Source: Streptomyces sp. ICC1 (GTDB lineage Bacteria; Actinomycetota; Actinomycetes; Streptomycetales; Streptomycetaceae). Taken from it: DNA of 64,000 nucleotides. Below, piece by piece: positions 1-6,290 of the stretch. The notes beneath the pieces are model-generated. The model was not told the DNA's origin, ran no database searches, and saw nothing but the letters and a program-made list of their open reading frames with translations. Location: assembly GCF_003287935.1 (NCBI RefSeq), contig NZ_CP030287.1, positions 7,696,869-7,760,868 on the forward strand, read 5' to 3'. Within the stretch, counting starts at the first letter, position 1, and every line of letters starts with the position of its first letter. A program made the position numbers and the translations under genes.

Positions 1-54
1 ATACCGGACGCGGCACAGCGGGCCCGTCCACCGATATCTGACAGGTCGTCAGTC

Positions 55-83
55 TTGAATGTTGAGTCTGCCGGGACTACCTT
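55..83 (+). promoter_or_regulatory. Sigma-70-type promoter of the SRPBCC gene
   Basis: TTGAAT at 55-60 and TACCTT at 78-83 are separated by exactly 17 bases, which fits a HrdB-type promoter. The start codon at 118 has an AGAAGGGG ribosome-binding site just before it. A small inverted repeat, CTGAC-N5-GTCAG (38-52), lies directly upstream of the -35 box and could be a regulator site; that part is inference. Confidence 0.55.
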
Positions 84-117
84 CCGCCGCACGTACCTGA
101 CGAGAAGGGGTGGTCGC

Positions 118-546
118 ATGGCTGAAGTCACCGCGGAATCACGCATCGAGGCGTCCGCCGCGAAGCTCTGGTCCCAGCTGACCGACTGGGACGCTTACGG
201 CCAGTGGAGCATGACCCACACCAACTTCCCGAAGGGCGGCCCCGAGACCCTCGCGGTCGGATCCACCTTCGCCGAGAACATGAAGATGATGGGCTTCCCC
301 GCCGAGATCCTCTGGACGGTCTCGGAGCTGGAGGAGGAGCGCGTCATCGCCATCACCGGCAAGGGCCCGATGGGCGTGGCGGTCCTGACCCGGTACACCC
401 TGGTCCCGGACGGCGGGGCCACCACGGTGCGCATCGACGGCGAGTTCTCGGGCGCCGCGGTCTCCCTGATGGCGGGCAAGCTCAAGGACTCGGCCACCGC
501 CGCGCTGAACGAATCGCTCCGCAAGCTCGCCGGCCTGGTCTCCTGA
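118..546 (+). CDS. SRPBCC (START-like) family protein
   Basis: This 142-residue protein begins MAEVTAESRIEASAAKLW and has the pattern of the polyketide-cyclase/START-like SRPBCC fold: an N-terminal strand, a helix containing KLW-QLTDWDAYGQW, a run of beta strands, and a long amphipathic C-terminal helix (LKDSATAALNESLRKLAGL). Members bind hydrophobic ligands or act as small cyclases or carriers; the ligand cannot be read from sequence. The frame is open further upstream, but the ATG at 118 is chosen because a good Shine-Dalgarno precedes it and the upstream codons overlap the promoter. No signal peptide or membrane segment is present, so it should be cytoplasmic. It stands alone, followed by a strong terminator. 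Confidence 0.85.
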   Translation: MAEVTAESRIEASAAKLWSQLTDWDAYGQWSMTHTNFPKGGPETLAVGSTFAENMKMMGFPAEILWTVSELEEERVIAITGKGPMGVAVLTRYTLVPDGGATTVRIDGEFSGAAVSLMAGKLKDSATAALNESLRKLAGLVS

Positions 547-595
547 CCGCCGGCCCACCCGTACGCGCACACGACGGCACACGACAGCCGACGAC

Positions 596-634
596 GGCGC
601 GCCCCGCGAGAGGACTCGCGGGGCGCGCCGTTTT
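596..634. terminator. Strong terminator between convergent genes
   Basis: A perfect 15-bp GC stem (596-610 with 615-629), a four-base AGGA loop and a TTTT tail at 631-634. It lies between the SRPBCC gene (+) and the PadR gene (-) and can serve both. Confidence 0.9.
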
Positions 635-660
635 CGTGCGGGAGGTCCCGCCGGACGGGC

Positions 661-1281
661 TCAGTGCTCGTCGGCGAGGATCAGGTAGAGCTTCTTGCGC
701 GTGTCGTTGATGACGGCGAGGGCCTTCTCCCGCTGCGCGGGGGTACCGGTCTTGAAGACCTGGCCGAAGGCTTCCATCAGGCCGAATCCGGCCGTCCGGA
801 CCTCGTTCATCGCCTCGAAGTCGAACCCGCGCCCGACTTCCGCCCAGGGGGCGTCCGGGCCGGACTCGGCCTCGGCGCGACCGGCCTCGGTGAGCGTGAA
901 CAGCTTCTTGCCGCCCTCGCTCTCGCTGGTGATGAGCCCCTCGTCCTCGAGCATCTGCAGGGTCGGGTAGACCGACCCCGGGCTGGGCTTCCAGGCCCCG
1001 CCGCTGCGCTCGCCGATCTCCTGGATCATCTCGTAGCCGTGCATCGGCCGGTCGGCGAGCAGCGCCAGGATGGAGGCGCGCACGTCACCCCGCCGGGCCC
1101 GCCCGCGCGGTCCGCCGCGGCCGCCGCGCCCACCGAAGGGCCCGCCGCCGAAGGGCGGCCCGAACGGCCCGAAGGCGGCGCGCCGCCCCGTGAACTCCTC
1201 CCGACGGTCCGGCCCGCAGTGGCCGTGACCCCGTCCGTGCTCGTGCTCGTGGTCGTGTCCGTGCTGTCCGTGTGAACGCAT
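661..1281 (-). CDS. PadR-family regulator with His-rich N-terminus
   Basis: A 206-residue PadR-type repressor. The winged helix spans about residues 65-135, with the family hallmarks SILALLADRPMHGYEMIQEI, GSVYPTLQMLEDEGLI and KKLFTLTEAGR. A C-terminal helical dimerisation part follows. The first ~60 residues are unusual: residues 4-22 are His-rich (HGQHGHDHEHEHGRGHGHC), then a Gly/Phe/Arg-rich linker. The His-rich part could bind Ni, Zn or Cu, or merely serve as a linker; only the composition is seen. The start at 1281 has GGAAAGGAGCG upstream. The gene has its own promoter with palindromes in and beside the -35 region, so autoregulation is likely. No adjacent effector or transporter gene shows its target. 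Confidence 0.9.
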   Translation of the reverse strand: MRSHGQHGHDHEHEHGRGHGHCGPDRREEFTGRRAAFGPFGPPFGGGPFGGRGGRGGPRGRARRGDVRASILALLADRPMHGYEMIQEIGERSGGAWKPSPGSVYPTLQMLEDEGLITSESEGGKKLFTLTEAGRAEAESGPDAPWAEVGRGFDFEAMNEVRTAGFGLMEAFGQVFKTGTPAQREKALAVINDTRKKLYLILADEH

Positions 1282-1335
1282 GACTGCGCTCCTTTCCTCA
1301 TCAGGTGATCTCGTTGTCGCTGTTGCGATGTCTCC

Positions 1336-1374
1336 ACTATCTCTGACCCATCGCGATGCGTCAACGATATATCG
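1336..1374 (-). promoter_or_regulatory. PadR gene promoter with two palindromes
   Basis: On the minus strand, TTGACG (1364-1359) and GATAGT (1341-1336) are spaced 17 bases. A perfect palindrome CATCGCGATG (1349-1358) sits in the spacer and a second, CGATATATCG (1365-1374), abuts the -35 box. AT-rich ATAT...ATAT-type palindromes are typical PadR targets, so these are plausible autoregulatory operators. Confidence 0.6.
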
Positions 1375-1542
1375 GAAACTTCCTCAACGAACCCCCCGAC
1401 CCGAGAACAGGCCGCGCACTGTCCCGACCCCGACGCGCTGCTGCCTCGGCTCCGGCCCGGCTGGAACAGTTCGCGCCGCCGGCGGAAGTCGGGTCGCCCG
1501 GGAAGGCTCTGGACCAGACGGTCACGGCACTAAGCTCGCGCC

Positions 1543-2052
1543 ATGTCTAACGATCTCGGTTTCACGTGCTCGTGCTGCGGCGAACACCACGCAGAGCTCC
1601 CCATGAGCTACTCGGCCATGGCCCCCGACGTCTGGGATCCCAGCTTCGAGAGCGATCCGGACAGCATGCTGTCGTCCGACCAGTGCGTGATCAAGGGCCA
1701 GCACTTCTTCATCAGGGGCCTGATCGAGATACCCGTACACGGCGGCCAGGACGTCTTCTCCTGGGGCGTCTGGATCTCTCTGAGCAGGGACAACTTCGCC
1801 CGTGCGGTCGAGGTGTGGGACGCGGAGGGCCGTGAGGCCGAGAAGCCGTACTTCGGCTGGCTCAGCACCGAGCTCGCGCTCTACTCCGAGAGCACCACCG
1901 ACCTGAAGACCAACGCCCACACGCGACCGGTCGGCAAGCGCCCCTCCATCGAGCTGGAGCCGACCGACCACCCGCTCGCCGTCGAACAGCGCACCGGGAT
2001 CACCCTGGACCGCGTGCGCGAGATCGCCACGATGGTGCTGCATCCGGCCTGA
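1543..2052 (+). CDS. DUF2199 family protein
   Basis: A 169-residue soluble protein matching DUF2199: an N-terminal CSCCGEHHAELPMSY motif, a central FFIRGLIEIPV and FSWGVWISLS segment, and a C-terminal half with HPLAVEQRTGITLDRVREIA. The Cys/His cluster near the N-terminus (CSCCGEHH, residues 10-17) looks like a metal site. Function is unknown; the family is widespread in Streptomyces and sometimes linked to immunity-type proteins, but no toxin gene lies next to it here. No Shine-Dalgarno is seen. A TAAGCT hexamer at 1531-1536 ends six bases before the ATG, suggesting a leaderless transcript. Confidence 0.85.
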   Translation: MSNDLGFTCSCCGEHHAELPMSYSAMAPDVWDPSFESDPDSMLSSDQCVIKGQHFFIRGLIEIPVHGGQDVFSWGVWISLSRDNFARAVEVWDAEGREAEKPYFGWLSTELALYSESTTDLKTNAHTRPVGKRPSIELEPTDHPLAVEQRTGITLDRVREIATMVLHPA

Positions 2053-2155
2053 CGGGCAAGCCGCCGCGGCCGTGAGGCCGGTCGAGCCGCGGCGCCGGGA
2101 TCCTCAGGGCGCCGACACGGCGAGGGTCCCGGAACGGCCGTGATCGACTGAGGCC

Positions 2156-2527
2156 ATGACGCGACTGCTTCCGCGCGCCCTCCAGGCTCTCGACCGGTTC
2201 CACACGGACCACCCGTGGGACCACAACGCCCACTACCACCCGTGGATCATGCGGCAGCTTCCCCGGCGCTTCGACCGCGCCCTGGACGTCGGTTCGGGCA
2301 GCGGCGATCCGGCCCGGCTCCTCGCCCCGCGTGCCGCGTCGGTCCAGGGCCTCGACGCCGACCCCGCGATCGTCGCCCGGGCGCGCGGGCTCACCGGCGG
2401 GACCGCCCCGGTGCGGTTCACCGTCGGGGAGGCGCCGGCCGACGTACCGCCCGGCGACCACCTGCCCGGCGCACGGCTGCGCCGGCGCCCGTTCTGGCGC
2501 TGCACGCTGGTCTGGCACCGCCGCTGA
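2156..2527 (+). pseudogene. SAM methyltransferase with internal in-frame deletion
   Basis: The 123-residue reading frame starts like a class I methyltransferase: HPWDHNAHYHPWIMRQLPRRFD leads into the SAM motif ALDVGSGSGDPARLLAPRA (about residues 43-60), then acidic LDADPAIVARAR and VRFTVGEAPADVPPGD. It jumps directly to LPGARLRRRPFWRCTLVWHRR, which is the usual extreme C-terminus of this ~220-250-residue Streptomyces family. About 100 residues, including the substrate-facing middle of the Rossmann fold, are therefore missing without a frameshift. From known family structure it should be inactive. A short functional variant is possible but unlikely. It is convergent with the next gene, only 4 bases away. 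Confidence 0.7.
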
Positions 2528-2531
2528 CGGC

Positions 2532-2855
2532 TCATGCCTGCCCGGTCTCGAAGCGGCTCACCTTGCCCCCCTCCACCCTGAACCGCCATGCCGTGCGCAT
2601 CTCGCCCCACGTGTCGTTGCGGAACCTCGCGACCAGGCCGAGCCCGTCCGGCGTCTGGGTTTCCACGTCCATGTGCCCGCCGGCGCCGAAGATCTCCTTC
2701 TCGGTCCATTCCGCGAGGTCGCGCTCGGTGCCGTCGTCCGACATCGTGGCGTCCGGGGTGAGGGTGGCGGTGAACTCCCGCCGTACGCCGGCGTTCACGG
2801 CTCCGACGAAGGCCCGCACCGCGGGGTCGGTCAGCTCATCGATCTCAACGGTCAC
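2532..2855 (-). CDS. NTF2-like / SnoaL-type small protein
   Basis: A 107-residue protein beginning TVEIDELTDPAVRAFVGAVNAG and continuing through FTATLTPDATMSDDGTERD, WTEKEIFGAGGHMDVETQ and WRFRVEGGKVSRFETGQA. This is the cone-shaped NTF2/SnoaL pattern: helices first, then strands ending in a G(K)VSRFE strand. Such proteins are enzymes or ligand binders; the ligand is unknown. The GTG at 2855 is chosen because GGAG lies 8 bases upstream and similarity starts there, although the frame is open further upstream through low-complexity DNA. No signal peptide. Confidence 0.8.
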   Translation of the reverse strand: MTVEIDELTDPAVRAFVGAVNAGVRREFTATLTPDATMSDDGTERDLAEWTEKEIFGAGGHMDVETQTPDGLGLVARFRNDTWGEMRTAWRFRVEGGKVSRFETGQA

Positions 2856-2952
2856 TGCCGGCTCCGAAGTCGCTTGAGGGGAAGGGGGCGGGGGGTACCG
2901 ACAGCAAGTTAGCGATCGCCCTCCGCCGCGACCCCGCAATGACCGCGCGGCG

Positions 2953-3020
2953 CGCCCCGTGTCGCGCCGCATCGCCCCGTGTCGCCCCGCATCGCCCCGC
3001 ACTGCCCGCCCCGCACTGCC
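2953..3020. repeat. Two nested tandem repeats in the intergenic region
   Basis: A 20-bp unit starting CGCCCCGTGTCGC occurs twice (2953-2972, 2973-2992, one mismatch). It is followed at once by a 14-bp unit CGCCCCGCACTGCC occurring twice perfectly (2993-3006, 3007-3020). Both share the CGCCCCG core, so the second looks like a derivative of the first. The tract lies between divergent genes. Confidence 0.8.
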
Positions 3021-3071
3021 CGCGCCGCGCGCCTCGCCCGTACCGCAAGCACCGTAAGGAAGTACAGCAGC

Positions 3072-3392
3072 ATGTCCGTTGAAGGAATCTGGGACCTGTC
3101 CGTCTCCACCCCCGTCGGCAGGATCGCCGCCGTGGTCGAACTCCTGCGGGAAGCCGGTGCCCTGACCGGGACCGCCCACGGGGCGGGCGAGCACGTCCCG
3201 CTCGGCGACGTCGCCCTCGACGGCGACCGGCTCACCTGGAAGCAGGCCGTCACCACGCCCCTGAGCTTGAACCTGGCCTTCGCCGTGACGGTCGACGGAG
3301 ACACCCTGACGGGAACCTCCAAGGCGGGGCGCCTGCCGGCCTCCAAGGTCAGCGGCCGGCGCCGTACCGTCGGGGCGGGCGCGGAACACTGA
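3072..3392 (+). CDS. Conserved hypothetical beta-rich protein
   Basis: A 106-residue protein, MSVEGIWDLSVSTPVGRI onward, with alternating strands and repeated V-DGD-LTW / V-DGDTLTGTSKAG phrases (residues ~53-57 and 75-84). It resembles small conserved actinobacterial proteins of unknown function with a lipocalin/avidin-like beta pattern; that structural guess is inference. The ATG at 3072 is preceded by AAGGAAG. No signal sequence. It ends 2 bases before the next gene's ATG, so the two are co-transcribed and probably translationally coupled. Confidence 0.75.
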   Translation: MSVEGIWDLSVSTPVGRIAAVVELLREAGALTGTAHGAGEHVPLGDVALDGDRLTWKQAVTTPLSLNLAFAVTVDGDTLTGTSKAGRLPASKVSGRRRTVGAGAEH

Positions 3393-3394
3393 CC

Positions 3395-3892
3395 ATGGCG
3401 AAGCTCTTCCTCTCCCTGCACGTCCTGGCCGCGCTGGTCGCGATCGGCCCGGTCACCGTCGCCGCGAGCATGTTCCCCAAGGCGATGCGTCACGCCCACC
3501 GCGCCCCGGGCGACCAGGACGCGCTCACCACCCTGCGGACGCTGCACCGCATCTGCCGGGTCTACGCGGCCGTCGGCAGCGCGGTCCCCGTCTTCGGGTT
3601 CGCCACGGCCGGCAGCCTCGGGGTCCTGGGCAGCGGCTGGTTGATCGCCTCGATCCTCCTGACCGCCGCCGCCGCGGCGATCCTGGCCCTGCTGATCCTG
3701 CCCGCCCAGGACGCCGCGCTCGCCGGCGCGGAGGCTCCCGGCCCCGGCCCCGGCGCCGGTCACGACCTCGGCTCCGGCCCCGCCTCCCGGTCGATCGCTC
3801 GCCTCGCCATGCTCACCGGCGTCTTCAACCTGCTGTGGGCGACGGTCACCGTCCTGATGATCGTCCGCCCCGGCTCCACCACGGGAGGATGA
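3395..3892 (+). CDS. Four-helix integral membrane protein (DUF2269-like)
   Basis: A 165-residue protein with four hydrophobic segments: residues ~4-25 (LFLSLHVLAALVAIGPVTVA), ~55-75 (VYAAVGSAVPVFGFATAGS), ~83-108 and ~140-162. A His/Arg-rich loop (KAMRHAHRAPGD) follows the first helix. The pattern resembles the DUF2269 family of predicted membrane proteins. A Pro/Gly repeat (EAPGPGPGAGHDLGSGP) lies between helices 3 and 4. It is in an operon with the preceding gene. Function unknown. Confidence 0.75.
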   Translation: MAKLFLSLHVLAALVAIGPVTVAASMFPKAMRHAHRAPGDQDALTTLRTLHRICRVYAAVGSAVPVFGFATAGSLGVLGSGWLIASILLTAAAAAILALLILPAQDAALAGAEAPGPGPGAGHDLGSGPASRSIARLAMLTGVFNLLWATVTVLMIVRPGSTTGG

Positions 3893-3912
3893 CAGGAGAT
3901 GTACAAGCGTAT

Positions 3913-3941
3913 TGAACAACCGTCATAGACGGTTGTATGAT
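3913..3941 (+). promoter_or_regulatory. Promoter with a perfect operator inside the spacer
   Basis: TTGAAC (3913-3918) and TATGAT (3936-3941) are spaced exactly 17 bases, close to consensus. A perfect 9-bp inverted repeat, ACAACCGTC-ATA-GACGGTTGT (3916-3936), fills the spacer and overlaps both boxes. Its size and position are typical of TetR- or MarR-class repressor operators. It drives the hydrolase starting at 3984, with a leader of about 35 bases. Confidence 0.8.
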
Positions 3942-3983
3942 TTCCCCGTCGGCCCGCACCGGTACCAACAAGGGGGAATTCCC

Positions 3984-4781
3984 GTGACGAACACCGCCCA
4001 GCCCACCCGCGCCACCCTGACCATCGACGGCCGCGCCCTGTCCCACCTGGACTTCGGGGGCGCCGGCCGACCCCTCCTCGCCCTGCACGGCCACCTCTCC
4101 GAGGGCTCCTCCTTCACCGCCCTCGCCGCCGCCCTCGGCCCCGAGTGGCGGGTGATCGCGCCCGACCAGCGGGGGCACGGCGACTCCGACCGCGCCGGGG
4201 AGTACACCCGCGCCGGCTACGTCGGCGACCTGGTCGCCCTCCTCGCCCACCTCGGCGTCGACCGGACCGTCGTCCTGGGCCACTCCCTCGGCGGGATCAA
4301 CGCCTACCACCTGGCCGCCGAACACCCGGAGCTGGTGGAGGCCCTCATCGACGTCGACGGCCCCGCCGACCTGCCCGACCACGGCGTCAGCCCCCTCGCC
4401 TTCGTGCTGAACTTCCCCTACACCGCCCCCACCCGCGAGGAACTCCTCGCCGGCTGCGGCCCCCTCGCCCCGGTCGTGGCTCCGGCGCTGCGCCGGCTGC
4501 CCGACGGATCCGGCTGGCGCCTGCCCTTCCACCCGGGGGACACCGTCGACTCCGAGGACCTCGTCCACGGCGACCACTGGAAGCAGTGGCTCGCCACCGA
4601 CTGCCCGGCCCTGCTGGTCCACGGCCTGCGCAGCCAGGTCCTGCCCGCCGAGCAGGCGCTGGACATGGTCGGCCGGCGCCACGGGACGACGTACCGGCCC
4701 CTGGACACCGACCACTTCGTCGCGCTGGGCGACCCGGAGGGCTTCGCGGCCGCCGTGCGGGAGTTCCTCGCCGGCGTCTGA
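3984..4781 (+). CDS. Alpha/beta hydrolase
   Basis: A 265-residue alpha/beta-hydrolase. Seen: the oxyanion loop LHGHLSEG (res 34-41), DQRGHGDSDR (61-70), the nucleophile elbow GHSLGG with Ser101, an acidic region around DCPALLVHGLRSQVL, and the catalytic-His motif TDHFVALGD near residue 242. Length and motifs fit a small cytoplasmic esterase, lactonase or C-C hydrolase; substrate unknown. GTG at 3984 is chosen for the AAGGGGG 8 bases upstream and because earlier codons overlap the promoter. The embedded operator suggests induction by a small molecule, possibly its substrate. No regulator gene is adjacent. Confidence 0.9.
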   Translation: MTNTAQPTRATLTIDGRALSHLDFGGAGRPLLALHGHLSEGSSFTALAAALGPEWRVIAPDQRGHGDSDRAGEYTRAGYVGDLVALLAHLGVDRTVVLGHSLGGINAYHLAAEHPELVEALIDVDGPADLPDHGVSPLAFVLNFPYTAPTREELLAGCGPLAPVVAPALRRLPDGSGWRLPFHPGDTVDSEDLVHGDHWKQWLATDCPALLVHGLRSQVLPAEQALDMVGRRHGTTYRPLDTDHFVALGDPEGFAAAVREFLAGV

Positions 4782-4795
4782 ACCGTCCGTCCGCC

Positions 4796-4836
4796 TGTCC
4801 GCTCGTCTGCCTGTCCGCTCGTCTGCCTGTCCGCCC
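4796..4836. repeat. 16-bp tandem repeat, 2.5 copies
   Basis: The unit TGTCCGCTCGTCTGCC occurs at 4796-4811 and 4812-4827, with a partial third copy from 4828. It fills the gap between two convergent genes. Confidence 0.75.
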
Positions 4837-4847
4837 GCCCGCCCGGC

Positions 4848-5582
4848 TCAGGGGGCGAGGTGCCACCACTGGTCGGCGTACTCCTCCCCGCACGAGGCCT
4901 GTTGCGCCGGGTGGGCCGGCTCGTGACCCTGCACCACAAGGCACTTGGCGTTCCCGGTGCTGCGCAGTACGAAGTGCCCGGCCCGGCCGCCGGTTCCCCA
5001 CAGCAGTTGCCAGCGCAGTCCGTCCTGCCGGCCCGTGCAGGCCAACTGGCGCGCGGGGGCGAAGTTCTCCAGGCCCTCCACCGTCACGCACCGGCCGCTG
5101 TGCGCGTTGCGCAGGGTGCGGGTGGCGCCGCCGTCCTGCGTGGCCAGCGTCCAGGTCCGGTCCGCGGCGCCGGTGCAAGAGTCCTGCACGGGTACGAGGC
5201 CTTCCTCGACGCCGGGCACGCGCAGGCACAACCCGCTGTCGCCGTTGACCAGTTGCCCGCTGAGCACCGACGCGTCCGCCCCGGCGCTGCCCGGCGGAGC
5301 CGTGCCCGGAGCCGTGCCCGGCGCTCCGCCCGGCGCCGTGGTCGAGCTCTCCGCGGGACGCCCGGCGTCGTCCGTGCCCGGGCCGTCGCCGCCCACCCGG
5401 ACGGCGATCAGGGTGGCCACGCACACCAGCGCGACCGCGCAGGCCGAGATGACGCCCGTCCGGGTCCGGTGCTCGTGGATGTTGACCTGGACGTTCTCGT
5501 TGCCGCGCTGCACCCCGGCCGGCCGGTGGAAGGTGTCCTCGCGGTGGCCCTCATCGCGCGGGCCGTCACCCACCCCCGTCAC
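4848..5582 (-). CDS. Membrane-anchored ricin-type lectin with N-terminal amyloid-like motif
   Basis: A 244-residue protein with three parts. Residues 1-42 are polar and hold the motif FHRPAGVQRGNENVQVN (18-34). Residues ~44-62 form one transmembrane helix (VISACAVALVCVATLIAV) preceded by HEHRTRTG, so the N-terminus should face the cytoplasm. After a Thr/Pro/Gly linker (res ~67-105), residues ~108-244 form a ricin-type beta-trefoil with Q-x-W-like repeats (RTWTLA, LRWQLLW, DQWWHLAP) and paired Cys. The lectin domain would be outside. The start is GTG at 5582. The gene lies 21 bases after the upstream gene, whose product ends with the same motif. The motif type is inference from similarity to bacterial amyloid-signalling sequences. 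Confidence 0.75.
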   Translation of the reverse strand: MTGVGDGPRDEGHREDTFHRPAGVQRGNENVQVNIHEHRTRTGVISACAVALVCVATLIAVRVGGDGPGTDDAGRPAESSTTAPGGAPGTAPGTAPPGSAGADASVLSGQLVNGDSGLCLRVPGVEEGLVPVQDSCTGAADRTWTLATQDGGATRTLRNAHSGRCVTVEGLENFAPARQLACTGRQDGLRWQLLWGTGGRAGHFVLRSTGNAKCLVVQGHEPAHPAQQASCGEEYADQWWHLAP

Positions 5583-5603
5583 CCCCGCCGGGCCCGGAGC
5601 CCG

Positions 5604-6047
5604 TCACGGGCGGGAGTCGAACCGGTTCACCTGGACGTTGCCGTCCCCGGTCTGGACCGCCGCCTGGTCGTGGAACACGTTTCCCGTGACGCCGCCGGCC
5701 ACCGGGCCCACGGCCCGCGCGGCCTCGTCGAGCAGCGCGCGGAGCTGCGCCGCGGCAGCCGCCCGCTCGCGCGGTTCCAACTGCTCCAGCAGATCCTCGA
5801 CACGGGTCCGCCAGGCAGCGCCGTGCCTCGTCCGCTCCTCGCCCGCGGAGCCCTGCGGCCCGTCACCGGCCGGCCCGCCCGCGGCGAGGTCCGCCGCGGT
5901 CCGGTCCAGGCGTGCCAACTGGGCGCTCTCCTGTCGCCCGTCCCCGCGGCCCAGCAGCCGGGCCAGCCCGCTGCGCACCGCCGTCCACGCATCGGTCCCG
6001 GCGGCCTGTACGACGCCCGACCCCACCGAAGCCGCCAGCGCGACCAT
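5604..6047 (-). CDS. Small helical protein with C-terminal amyloid-like motif (possible Bell-type effector)
   Basis: A 147-residue protein of unknown family. It starts with a hydrophobic helix (MVALAASVGSGVVQAAG), continues with charged helices (RTRVEDLLEQLEPRERAAA, AQLRALLDEAARAV), and ends in the motif FHDQAAVQTGDGNVQVN followed by RFDSRP. The same motif is at the N-terminus of the lectin encoded next. A helical domain with a hydrophobic N-terminus and a C-terminal prion-like motif is the layout of bacterial Bell-domain cell-death effectors; assignment here is inference. ATG 6047 is preferred; TTG at 6062 with AAGGGGG six bases upstream is an alternative. It is the first gene of a two-gene operon. 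Confidence 0.6.
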   Translation of the reverse strand: MVALAASVGSGVVQAAGTDAWTAVRSGLARLLGRGDGRQESAQLARLDRTAADLAAGGPAGDGPQGSAGEERTRHGAAWRTRVEDLLEQLEPRERAAAAAQLRALLDEAARAVGPVAGGVTGNVFHDQAAVQTGDGNVQVNRFDSRP

Positions 6048-6178
6048 CGCCCCGTCCAGCAAGACCCTCCCCCTTCGCCGTCCCCGCGCAGTGCCGCCAC
6101 GGTAGCCCCGCCCACCGCGGCCGCGACAGCCGTACGGGCGCCGGATCCGGCCGAGTTCGGGCCCCGAACACGCCACCG

Positions 6179-6219
6179 CGGCCCGGCCGCCCCGTCATCG
6201 AGACGGGGCGGCCGGGCCG
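6179..6219. terminator. GC-rich terminator hairpin
   Basis: A perfect 18-bp stem (6179-6196 with 6202-6219) and an ATCGA loop, without a T-run. It lies downstream of the glycosidase gene (-) and upstream of the amyloid-motif operon, separating the two transcripts. Confidence 0.8.
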
Positions 6220-6290
6220 GTACGGAGGGCCGGCCGGGTCAGGTCGACCGGTGCTCCGCGTTCAGTACCGCGCCGGCGTACGGGTCGCGG

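Noticed and set aside
2953..3020. Possible small CRISPR array
   Set aside because: The units are directly adjacent without unique spacers and no cas genes are present; they are simple tandem duplications.
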